Shown here: positions 1-5,157 of the stretch, one piece after another
How positions within the stretch are numbered: the first letter of the stretch is position 1
How the letters are laid out: each line of letters starts with the position of its first letter
Source of the DNA: Rhodospirillaceae bacterium
GTDB taxonomy: Bacteria > Pseudomonadota > Alphaproteobacteria > UBA8366
Assembly (NCBI GenBank): GCA_002718015.1
Contig: PBCW01000069.1
Span: forward strand, 1 to 5,157
DNA: 5,157 bases
Direction: 5' to 3'
Translations under genes and position numbers: made by a program
Notes under the pieces: model-generated
What the model saw: only the letters and a program-made list of their open reading frames with translations
What the model was told of the DNA's origin: nothing
Databases searched by the model: none

Positions 1-816
1 ACGGTTTAACAAGCGCTTTTTTAGCAAGAGGCGCGCTTTGCCTGGAATGATATCCTCCTGTTTTCCGTATAATATTAATGCTGGTCCCTTTAATTTTTTA
101 GCGCCAGAAAGGGCCATGTCCATCAGGTCTACTAAGCCGTTTACAGCATCAATGCGTGTTCGTTTTATTATTTTTTTATCAGTGGATAATTGCCTTAGCA
201 TACTAAGGTTATCAGAAGGCTTGCGCCCAAAACCCCCACCGCTCACACGAAGCCCAGGTGCAAATCTGGTCAAAATCCATAGAGCACCCTCTTGCCAAGC
301 CGGCATAGCTGCACGTCCCCAGATGGCCGGCGCTATTAGAATTATTCCATCGTGTAAAGGCAGACTATGCTGTGCTGATGCTGCGATAGTAACGGCACCC
401 CCCATGCTCTCTCCAAGCAAAAAAAGCGGCACATCTGGATGTTCCAAACGAATAATGTGAGCAATCCTTCTGAAGTCAGCTGTTAATGACGGAGCTCCAT
501 GCCAGCGCCCAGCAAATGGTGCTCCCCCAAATCCCCGCTGATCATAGGCATAAGTGGTCACACCGAATTTGGCCCAATAGGCCGCAGGTTTTTCAAAGGC
601 ATTTGAATAATCATTAAAGCCATGGAGTGCGAGAACAACGAACCGTGGAAATAATTTTGGCCCCCATCGTCTCAAAGGAAGCCTTATGCCGTCATTCATA
701 ATAAAATTATTATGCTCTAAAATTGCGGCCTGTGATGAAGGTCCAGGTTCTATATAGCGGGGTCCACATGCGCTTAGTAATAATAGTGCTGCCGCTATTA
801 CCATGGCATTTTTCAT
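1..816 (-). CDS. Alpha/beta hydrolase lipoprotein (lysophospholipase-like), 3' end beyond window
   Basis: Translating the minus strand from the ATG at 816 gives 272 residues with no stop up to the left edge, so the C-terminus is missing. The N-terminus is a lipoprotein signal: a short basic start, a hydrophobic run and lipobox L-S-A-C with Cys17. The +2 residue is Gly, not Asp, which in Gram-negatives favours outer-membrane rather than inner-membrane retention. The alpha/beta hydrolase core follows: an oxyanion-type LHGF at 64-67, YDQRGFG at 91-97, the nucleophile elbow GESMGG at 135-140 with Ser137, and a likely catalytic acid Asp255 in GKQEDIIP. The catalytic His should lie beyond the edge. 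The family (lysophospholipase/monoglyceride lipase-like, Hydrolase_4 type) cleaves esters, often of lipids; the substrate here cannot be told. The start overlaps the upstream ABC ATPase stop (ATGA), and no good Shine-Dalgarno precedes it, so translational coupling is likely. Met5 is a possible alternative start that would keep the signal peptide. Confidence 0.9.
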   Translation of the reverse strand, partial: MKNAMVIAAALLLLSACGPRYIEPGPSSQAAILEHNNFIMNDGIRLPLRRWGPKLFPRFVVLALHGFNDYSNAFEKPAAYWAKFGVTTYAYDQRGFGGAPFAGRWHGAPSLTADFRRIAHIIRLEHPDVPLFLLGESMGGAVTIAASAQHSLPLHDGIILIAPAIWGRAAMPAWQEGALWILTRFAPGLRVSGGGFGRKPSDNLSMLRQLSTDKKIIKRTRIDAVNGLVDLMDMALSGAKKLKGPALILYGKQEDIIPGKARLLLKKRLLNR

Positions 817-1793
817 TCCGCTGGGTCTTTTTCTCTATTGGGCGAAGTTTGAGTTAACTGTAGGAAAATGTCCCCGAGATTAGTTTCCTTACTCTTAATA
901 TCAGCGATGGTTAGCCGAGCTTTCCTAAATTCCTCCAGAATTTGGTCAACCTGAATTACACCTTTTTTATAATTGATCATGACCGCCCCCTTTTGAGTGA
1001 GTGAAGGAGAAAACGGCAAAAGATTGGGGGGTACTTCAACGAGCGGATGGTCAGTGGTTATAATCAAAGTTTTTTCATCAATTCGAGACAAAAGGGTTTC
1101 TTTTCTCTCTGAAGCGATCAACTCTCCCCTGTGGATAATAGCAATACGATCACAAAGTTTTTCTGCCTCCTCAAGATAGTGGGTGGTGATTAGTACTGTT
1201 ACCCCACCTCGATTGAGTATGCGGATGTTTTCCCAAAGCTGTTCGCGTAGTTCTATGTCAACACCGGCCGTTGGTTCATCCAAAACTAGAACCGGCGGAT
1301 CGTGAACCATAGCTTTTGCAATTAGGAGTCGGCGACGCATTCCGCCAGAAAGGGTTCGGGCATATGAGTCGGCTACAGAAGAGAGCCCCACACGGTCGAG
1401 AATCTCATCCGTTTTGGTATCTGCGGGTGGTACTCCATACAGTCCCGCTTGCATATTGAGGTATTCACGTGGAGTGAAAAAGGCATCCATATTAAGTTCT
1501 TGAGGAACAATTCCGATGGCTGAGCGAGCATTCCGTGGGTATTTATCTATATCAATGCCCCAAATTTTAACGCTGCCGTCGCTCTTCGTTATAAGTCCAC
1601 CAAGAGTGTTTATTAAAGTGGATTTTCCAGCGCCGTTAGGGCCTAATAAAGCAAATAGAGACCCCCTGGGAACGCATAGATTTATCTCTTTTAGCGCGGT
1701 TACTGCGGGCCTCTTTTTTGAGCTAGCGTAGCTTTTTGTTAATCCGTGAATCTCAACAGCTAGCTTGGGGGGCTTGCAATAAGAGTCAGTCAA
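813..1793 (-). CDS. ABC-2-type exporter ATP-binding protein (YadG/DrrA-like)
   Basis: Cytoplasmic ATPase of an ABC exporter, 326 residues from the TTG at 1793. All nucleotide-binding motifs are intact. They are A-loop Tyr22 in LTKSY, Walker A GPNGAGKST at 51-59, Q-loop Gln98 in GIVPQE, signature LSGGM at 148-152, Walker B LVLDEP at 169-174 with catalytic Glu173, D-loop AGVD at 176-179, and H-loop His205 in ITTHYLEEA. The last ~90 residues form the C-terminal extension usual in ABC-2 ATPases of the YadG/DrrA/NodI group, ending near LGDIFLQLT. These ATPases pair with a separate ABC-2 permease, which is not visible here. An ATG at 1829 would add 12 residues (338 in all), but it has only a weak GGA upstream. 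TTG 1793 is in frame and sits 6 nt after a perfect AGGAGG, so I prefer it. The stop overlaps the start of the hydrolase gene. The substrate is unknown; lipids, polysaccharide or drugs are all possible for the family. Confidence 0.93.
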   Translation of the reverse strand: MTDSYCKPPKLAVEIHGLTKSYASSKKRPAVTALKEINLCVPRGSLFALLGPNGAGKSTLINTLGGLITKSDGSVKIWGIDIDKYPRNARSAIGIVPQELNMDAFFTPREYLNMQAGLYGVPPADTKTDEILDRVGLSSVADSYARTLSGGMRRRLLIAKAMVHDPPVLVLDEPTAGVDIELREQLWENIRILNRGGVTVLITTHYLEEAEKLCDRIAIIHRGELIASERKETLLSRIDEKTLIITTDHPLVEVPPNLLPFSPSLTQKGAVMINYKKGVIQVDQILEEFRKARLTIADIKSKETNLGDIFLQLTQTSPNREKDPAE

Positions 1794-1898
1794 TTTGTGC
1801 CTCCTAGGCGATTGATTGTCGCGAGGCATTCGCTATCATCCAAGCTTACCAGTGGTCAACCATGGATACAGATTAACTATGCAAGGATAGTACAGTAA
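1794..1898. promoter_or_regulatory. Divergent intergenic spacer, presumed promoters in both directions
   Basis: This is the only untranslated spacer between the minus-strand ABC/hydrolase pair and the plus-strand zinc-protein/polA pair, so both transcripts probably begin in or near it. On the minus strand there is TTGACC (1859-1854), 5 of 6 to the -35 consensus, but the element 16 bases further on (GATAGC, 1837-1832) is a poor -10 box. No convincing plus-strand promoter is seen. An imperfect inverted repeat, CCAGTGGT-CA-ACCATGG (1849-1865), overlaps the possible -35 element; it has a one-base bulge and could be an operator, but the evidence is weak. AAGGA at 1883-1887 is a plausible ribosome site for the next gene, with an 11-base spacing that is slightly long. 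Confidence 0.4.
1800..1805 (-). promoter_or_regulatory. Shine-Dalgarno AGGAGG that decides the ABC ATPase start
   Basis: On the minus strand a full consensus AGGAGG is followed by six bases (CACAAA) and an in-frame TTG at 1793-1791. This is optimal spacing. The upstream ATG at 1829 has only GGA about nine bases before it. The site therefore argues for a TTG start and makes the apparent first 12 codons (beginning MPRDNQ) untranslated leader. Comparison of homologous N-termini could overturn this. Confidence 0.65.
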
Positions 1899-2075
1899 AT
1901 GAAACCAATTGAAGTGACTAACGTAGAGACAAGGGAGGTGAGTTGTGATGGCGGAAGTGGAGCCTCTGGACACCCGCGTATTTTCCTAAATATGGGTGAT
2001 AATACGGAAATTGAGTGCCCTTATTGCGGCAGGCAATTTAAGTTGTTGAAGCCAGCTACGTCGGTAGGTGGGTAA
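1899..2075 (+). CDS. Small CHCC zinc-finger protein, NDUFS6-like complex I accessory subunit
   Basis: A 58-residue protein that is easily missed because of its size. Four metal ligands are visible: Cys16 in VSCDGG, His25 in GHPRIFLNM, and Cys40 and Cys43 in ECPYCGRQF, giving C-x8-H-x14-C-x2-C. This spacing and the words CDGG, GHP and CxYCGxxF are those of the zf-CHCC family, which contains mitochondrial NDUFS6 (the 13 kDa zinc subunit of respiratory complex I). Alphaproteobacteria such as Paracoccus carry an NDUFS6 homologue as an accessory subunit on the peripheral arm of complex I. I infer the same role here, though no nuo genes are in view. There is no signal peptide or membrane segment, so it should be cytoplasmic. 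An in-frame TAA ends immediately before the ATG, so no longer start is possible. It ends 29 bases before polA on the same strand, which suggests co-transcription. The family call is strong; the exact function is inferred. Confidence 0.9.
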   Translation: MKPIEVTNVETREVSCDGGSGASGHPRIFLNMGDNTEIECPYCGRQFKLLKPATSVGG

Positions 2076-2076
2076 G

Positions 2077-2105
2077 AAGGAACTTTTAAAATGGTGGGGC
2101 AATAA
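2077..2105 (+). promoter_or_regulatory. Four-codon leader minicistron overlapping the polA start
   Basis: The best Shine-Dalgarno before polA, AAGGA at 2077-2081, is 23 bases from the polA ATG, which is too far to serve it well. It is nine bases from another ATG at 2091. That ATG opens a frame of four codons (Met-Val-Gly-Gln) ending in TAA at 2103-2105, whose last A is the first base of the polA ATG (TAATG). This is the geometry of termination-reinitiation coupling. A weak G-rich stretch (2093-2099) sits close to the polA ATG and might instead act as its own ribosome site. The geometry is seen in the sequence; translation of the minicistron is inferred. Confidence 0.4.
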
Positions 2106-4861
2106 TGGAACATTTGTATTTAGTAGATGGCTCTGGATTTATTTTCCGCGCCTACCATGCGGTCAGGCCTTTGACGCGCCCTGATGGCATACCAGTCAAC
2201 GCCGTATACGGATTTACTCAGATGTTACTGAAGTTAGTCGAAGAAAGTGATGCAGACCATATAGCAGTTATCTTTGATGCTGCGCGGAAAACTTTTCGTA
2301 ATGATATCTTTCCCGATTACAAAGCACATCGGCCGCCACCACCGGATGACTTGATCCCCCAATTTGACTTGGTGAAAGAAGCTACCAAGGCTTTCGGGCT
2401 TCCAGCCGTCGAAATGCCGGGTTATGAGGCTGATGATATAATTGCCACTTATGCGAAAATGGGAGCTGAGGCAGGAGCAAGTGTGACGATCGTGTCTTCA
2501 GATAAGGATTTAATGCAGCTAGTTGGTGGTAGGGTATCGATGTTTGACTCTATGAAAAACCGCCTGATTAGATCAGAAGAGGTGATTGAGCGATTTGGTG
2601 TAGTGCCCGAAAAAGTTATTGAGGTGCAGGCCTTAGCGGGGGACTCAGTCGACAATGTACCTGGAGTCCCTGGCATCGGCATAAAAACGGCGGCTTTGCT
2701 AATTAACGAGTATGGTGACCTTGAGACTCTTCTAGAGCATGCCCATGAAGTAAAACAGAAAAAGCGACGGGAAAACCTTATTGAATTTTCGGAGCAAGCG
2801 CGCATCTCTCATAAACTGGTGCAGCTAAAGCAGGATGTTCCGGTGCCAAATTCGTTATCAGAATTCGCTCGGAAACAAATTGATAACGATAAAACCATTC
2901 AATTCCTTACCGAACAGGGCTTCAAATCGATTATTTCTCGATTGAATACAGGATCTCAAAACCTTCAACAGGAGCAGAATCAGACTTTTGAGAACGTGGA
3001 TTATAAGGTTGTCCAGGACAAAAATACTCTCCAAGATTGGATAAAGAAGATTTATCGGGAAGGGTTAGTCTCAATTGATACTGAAACCACCTCTTTGAAC
3101 CCAATGAAAGCTGAATTAGTGGGGATTTCATTGTCGGTAAACCCGGGCACGGCTTGTTATATTCCAGTTGCACACAAGAGATTACAAAAGCCAAGCAGTC
3201 CCAGTGTGATTGAACATAACAACTTAAAACAAGATCAAGATTTAAAACAGCTCCCTCAGTCTCTTGTGCTTGATATGCTTCGGCCCGTGTTGGAAGATGA
3301 ATCACTGATAAAAATTGGTCAAAACATAAAATATGACTCTCTCATTTTGCTCAGATATGGAGTGGTTATCGGGCCCGTGGATGATACAATGGTGTGTTCT
3401 TTTGTTCTCGAAGGCGGTTCAGGGAAGCATGGCTTGGACGATCTCGCGGACCATCATTTAAATGTCAAAACCATGAAATATAAAAGCGTGGTTGGATCGG
3501 GGCAGAAACAAATCACTTTCGACTATGTGCCCCTTGAAAAAGCTTGTAACTATGCAGCTGAGGATGCTGATTTGACCCTTCGGTTGCATCGTATTTTAAA
3601 GCCGCGATTGTTAGATGAAAAAATGGTTACCGTTTACGAAACTATTGAAAGGCCACTAATTCCCATACTTGTTCAAATGGAAAAAAATGGAATACGGGTT
3701 GATCAAGGTTTATTGACGAAATTGAGTCGCGATTTGGCTAAGCGGCTCTCTGCCCTTGAAGATGAAATTAAAGCCCTCGCCGGAGAAGACTTCAATATAA
3801 ACTCTCCCAAACAGCTTGGGCAGATATTATTCGAAAAGCTGGGTTTGCCTGGCGCAAAAAAGACTAAGACCGGCGCCTATCAAACCAGTGCAAAAATTCT
3901 GGAGGACCTTGCCTTAGAGGGTCATGATTTGCCTACGCAGGTGCTTGAGTGGCGCCAGTTAGCAAAACTCAAGAGTACTTATACAGACTCATTAGTGAAA
4001 GAGATAAATCCGGAAACAGGGCGTGTCCACACATCATATGCGATGGCGGGAGCCCAAACTGGGCGTCTTTCTTCCACTAATCCAAACTTACAGAATATTC
4101 CAATAAGGACTGATGAAGGGAGAAAAATCCGACAAGCATTCGTTGCGAAACCTGGACATAAGCTCATGTCATTTGATTATTCACAAATTGAGCTTCGGGT
4201 TCTTGCTCATATGGCGGGTATCGACTCGTTAGCTCAGGCCTTCAAAGGAGGAGCCGACATTCATGCTACGACTGCATCGCAAGTTTTCGGTATACCATTG
4301 AATGATATGGATCCACAAATGCGGCGCCAAGCAAAAGCTATTAATTTTGGAATTATATATGGCATTAGCGCTTTTGGACTAGCCCGGCAGCTGGGCATTG
4401 ATCAGACAGATGCTAGGTCTTACATCAATGCTTATTTTGAACAATACCCTGGCATCAAGGCTTATATGGAGCGCTTGAAGAGCGAATGTCGCAAGGCTGG
4501 AATGGTTACAACGCTTTTCGGTCGGCGCATTCATCTGCCGGGCATCAATGATAAGGATCACATGCGTCGTAATTATGCAGAGCGTCAGGCTATAAATGCC
4601 CCAATTCAAGGAACAGCGGCTGACATTATTAAACGCGCTATGATTCGGGTGCCGCAGGCGCTTCAGAGGCATGGATCAGAAGCAGCAATGCTACTTCAGG
4701 TTCACGACGAGCTCTTATTCGAAGTGCCAAATAATGAAGTAGATGAAGTGGCTAAGATTATTACTGAAGTGATGGAGAGAGCTGCGGGGCCAACAGTAAA
4801 AATGTGCGTGCCTCTGGAGGTTGAGGCCGGCATTGGTAATAACTGGGATGAAGCTCACTGA
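2105..4861 (+). CDS. polA: DNA polymerase I with intact 5'-3' and 3'-5' exonuclease domains
   Basis: Complete 918-residue DNA polymerase I (E. coli: 928), which removes RNA primers and fills gaps in Okazaki-fragment processing and excision repair. The 5'-nuclease domain (about 1-285) has the metal-site acids Asp8, Asp58, Glu108/Asp110/Asp111 (YEADD), Asp133/Asp135 (SSDKD) and Asp180/Asp183 (GDSVDN), plus a helix-hairpin-helix at VPGVPGIG. A Gln/Asn-rich linker follows (about 281-299). The 3'-5' proofreading domain (about 300-500) keeps Asp325 and Glu327 (IDTET), Asp411 (NIKYD) and Tyr483/Asp487 (YAAED), so proofreading should work. The polymerase domain has motif A DYSQIELR with Asp691, motif B with Arg740, Lys744, Phe748 and Tyr752, and motif C VHDE with Asp868/Glu869. 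Phe748 matches E. coli Phe762, which discriminates against dideoxynucleotides. The C-terminus NNWDEAH matches the usual family end. A hydrophilic insert (about 360-386) between exonuclease motifs I and II is longer than in E. coli. The stop is TGA followed directly by TAA. The gene is probably co-transcribed with the upstream zinc-protein gene. Confidence 0.99.
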   Translation: MEHLYLVDGSGFIFRAYHAVRPLTRPDGIPVNAVYGFTQMLLKLVEESDADHIAVIFDAARKTFRNDIFPDYKAHRPPPPDDLIPQFDLVKEATKAFGLPAVEMPGYEADDIIATYAKMGAEAGASVTIVSSDKDLMQLVGGRVSMFDSMKNRLIRSEEVIERFGVVPEKVIEVQALAGDSVDNVPGVPGIGIKTAALLINEYGDLETLLEHAHEVKQKKRRENLIEFSEQARISHKLVQLKQDVPVPNSLSEFARKQIDNDKTIQFLTEQGFKSIISRLNTGSQNLQQEQNQTFENVDYKVVQDKNTLQDWIKKIYREGLVSIDTETTSLNPMKAELVGISLSVNPGTACYIPVAHKRLQKPSSPSVIEHNNLKQDQDLKQLPQSLVLDMLRPVLEDESLIKIGQNIKYDSLILLRYGVVIGPVDDTMVCSFVLEGGSGKHGLDDLADHHLNVKTMKYKSVVGSGQKQITFDYVPLEKACNYAAEDADLTLRLHRILKPRLLDEKMVTVYETIERPLIPILVQMEKNGIRVDQGLLTKLSRDLAKRLSALEDEIKALAGEDFNINSPKQLGQILFEKLGLPGAKKTKTGAYQTSAKILEDLALEGHDLPTQVLEWRQLAKLKSTYTDSLVKEINPETGRVHTSYAMAGAQTGRLSSTNPNLQNIPIRTDEGRKIRQAFVAKPGHKLMSFDYSQIELRVLAHMAGIDSLAQAFKGGADIHATTASQVFGIPLNDMDPQMRRQAKAINFGIIYGISAFGLARQLGIDQTDARSYINAYFEQYPGIKAYMERLKSECRKAGMVTTLFGRRIHLPGINDKDHMRRNYAERQAINAPIQGTAADIIKRAMIRVPQALQRHGSEAAMLLQVHDELLFEVPNNEVDEVAKIITEVMERAAGPTVKMCVPLEVEAGIGNNWDEAH

Positions 4862-4904
4862 TAACAGCTTACAAAGGGAAAATATAAATTTACATTTGTC
4901 ACCG

Positions 4905-4938
4905 CATGCTACTAACCTTTCTTAACGTTAGTAGCATG
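4905..4938. terminator. Perfect 12-bp hairpin after polA, possible terminator without a U-tract
   Basis: CATGCTACTAAC (4905-4916) and GTTAGTAGCATG (4927-4938) are exact reverse complements around a 10-base loop, beginning 43 bases after the polA stop. The position suits a transcript end or a 3'-stabilising stem. It lacks a clean T-run on either side: the plus-strand side continues GCCATTGTGTCTTACTTG, only T-rich, and the stem is AT-rich for an intrinsic terminator. It might be a weak or Rho-assisted terminator, an mRNA-protecting stem, or a protein-binding palindrome. Confidence 0.45.
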
Positions 4939-4991
4939 GCCATTGTGTCTTACTTGTTGTTATGGATGTGTTTTTGCTGATAGATGCTCTT

Positions 4992-5020
4992 CTGACAACC
5001 GAGATAAAAAAGGCTGTAAT
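4992..5020 (+). promoter_or_regulatory. Sigma70-like promoter for the GST gene
   Basis: CTGACA (4992-4997) matches the -35 consensus at 5 of 6 positions and TGTAAT (5015-5020) matches the -10 consensus at 5 of 6, with an ideal 17-base spacer. Transcription would start near 5027, giving a leader of about 20 bases that still contains the GAAGGA ribosome site at 5034-5039. Its place after the polA hairpin and just before the GST start supports a separate transcription unit. The prediction rests on consensus matching alone. Confidence 0.5.
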
Positions 5021-5047
5021 TGTGATAATTAAAGAAGGAATTACTTC

Positions 5048-5157
5048 ATGTTAAGAATTCTTGGGCGGAACACTTCCTCAAATGTAATGAAGGTTCTCTG
5101 GGTTTGTGATGAGCTTGGGATTGAATACAGTCGTGAGGATGTAGGTGGAAAATTTGG
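5048..5157 (+). CDS. Glutathione S-transferase family protein, N-terminal part only
   Basis: Thirty-six complete codons from the ATG at 5048 run off the right edge, so the gene is cut by the window. The peptide begins MLRILGRNTSSNVMKVLW and continues with CDELGIEYSREDVGG. This is the start of the GST thioredoxin-like domain: first beta strand (LRILG), an active-site loop carrying Ser10/Ser11-Asn12, first helix (VMKVLWVCDELG) and second strand (YSREDV). In related bacterial GSTs the serine of the S-x-N-V-x-K loop contacts glutathione thiol. The family conjugates or reduces small molecules with glutathione in the cytoplasm; the substrate cannot be told from this fragment, and the C-terminal helical domain is not visible. 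GAAGGA at 5034-5039, eight bases upstream, is a good ribosome site and fixes the start. A promoter-like pair lies just before it. Confidence 0.85.
   Translation, partial: MLRILGRNTSSNVMKVLWVCDELGIEYSREDVGGKF

Larger units (their letters stand above)
4862..5047. other. Intergenic region between polA and the GST gene
   Basis: This 186-base AT-rich gap holds the 12-bp hairpin and the GST promoter described separately. Apart from these I see no RNA gene and no supportable coding region. One 14-codon hydrophobic frame (4936-4980) starts inside the right arm of the hairpin and has no ribosome site, so it is not called as a gene. Confidence 0.7.

Noticed and set aside
38..460. Plus-strand open frame of 140 codons
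   Set aside because: It lies antisense inside the hydrolase gene, whose frame carries a lipobox, GESMGG and other family motifs; the antisense protein resembles nothing I know.
997..1731. Plus-strand open frames of 60 and 71 codons
   Set aside because: Both are antisense to the ABC ATPase, whose motifs are all intact on the other strand.
1849..1865. Imperfect inverted repeat CCAGTGGT-CA-ACCATGG as an operator
   Set aside because: It has a bulge and only about 7 paired positions, so chance is likely; it is mentioned in the spacer entry but not called as an operator.
2449..3305. Two minus-strand open frames of 118 and 124 codons within polA
   Set aside because: They are antisense to well-conserved PolA domains and show no ribosome site or recognisable motif, so they are shadows.
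3979..4672. Two further minus-strand open frames (62 and 97 codons) within polA
   Set aside because: Both are antisense to the PolA polymerase motifs and have no independent support.
4936..4980. Fourteen-codon hydrophobic open frame after polA
   Set aside because: It has no ribosome site, starts within the hairpin arm and is short enough to be chance.
1..5157. A new defence, mobile or RNA-based system
   Set aside because: No transposase, integrase, repeats, array, toxin-antitoxin pair or unexplained long conserved non-coding stretch is visible; nearly all bases are explained by standard genes.

Overview
The window reads as ordinary chromosomal DNA from an alphaproteobacterium of moderate, somewhat AT-leaning composition (composition judged by eye, not computed). 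Three things support the lineage. The DNA polymerase I has the phrasing typical of alphaproteobacterial PolA around its exonuclease-polymerase junction (YETIERPLIPIL, AKLKSTYTDSL). A small CHCC zinc protein of the NDUFS6 type is present, which is known from mitochondria and alphaproteobacteria. The GST and ABC-ATPase/hydrolase genes are of types common in that class. I cannot name a genus.

Layout. Positions 1-1793 hold two minus-strand genes: an ABC-2-type exporter ATPase and, overlapping its stop codon by ATGA, a lipoprotein alpha/beta hydrolase that runs off the left edge. A short divergent spacer (about 1794-1898) separates them from plus-strand genes. These are a 58-residue zinc-binding protein (1899-2075), then after 29 bases a complete three-domain DNA polymerase I gene, polA (2105-4861). 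A 12-bp perfect hairpin follows polA. After it come a good sigma70-like promoter and the first 36 codons of a glutathione S-transferase that runs off the right edge.

How the genes work together. The ATPase and hydrolase are probably co-transcribed and translationally coupled. Their membrane permease is not in the window and may lie beyond the left edge. The zinc protein and polA probably share a transcript, although one is a predicted respiratory complex I accessory protein and the other is a repair/replication polymerase, so the link looks positional rather than functional. The GST appears to have its own promoter.

I found no mobile element, CRISPR array, tRNA/rRNA or obvious new system. 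The points most worth a second look are small: the easily missed zinc-protein gene, a four-codon minicistron whose stop codon overlaps the polA start, a TTG start with a perfect Shine-Dalgarno for the ABC ATPase, and the post-polA hairpin without a U-tract.
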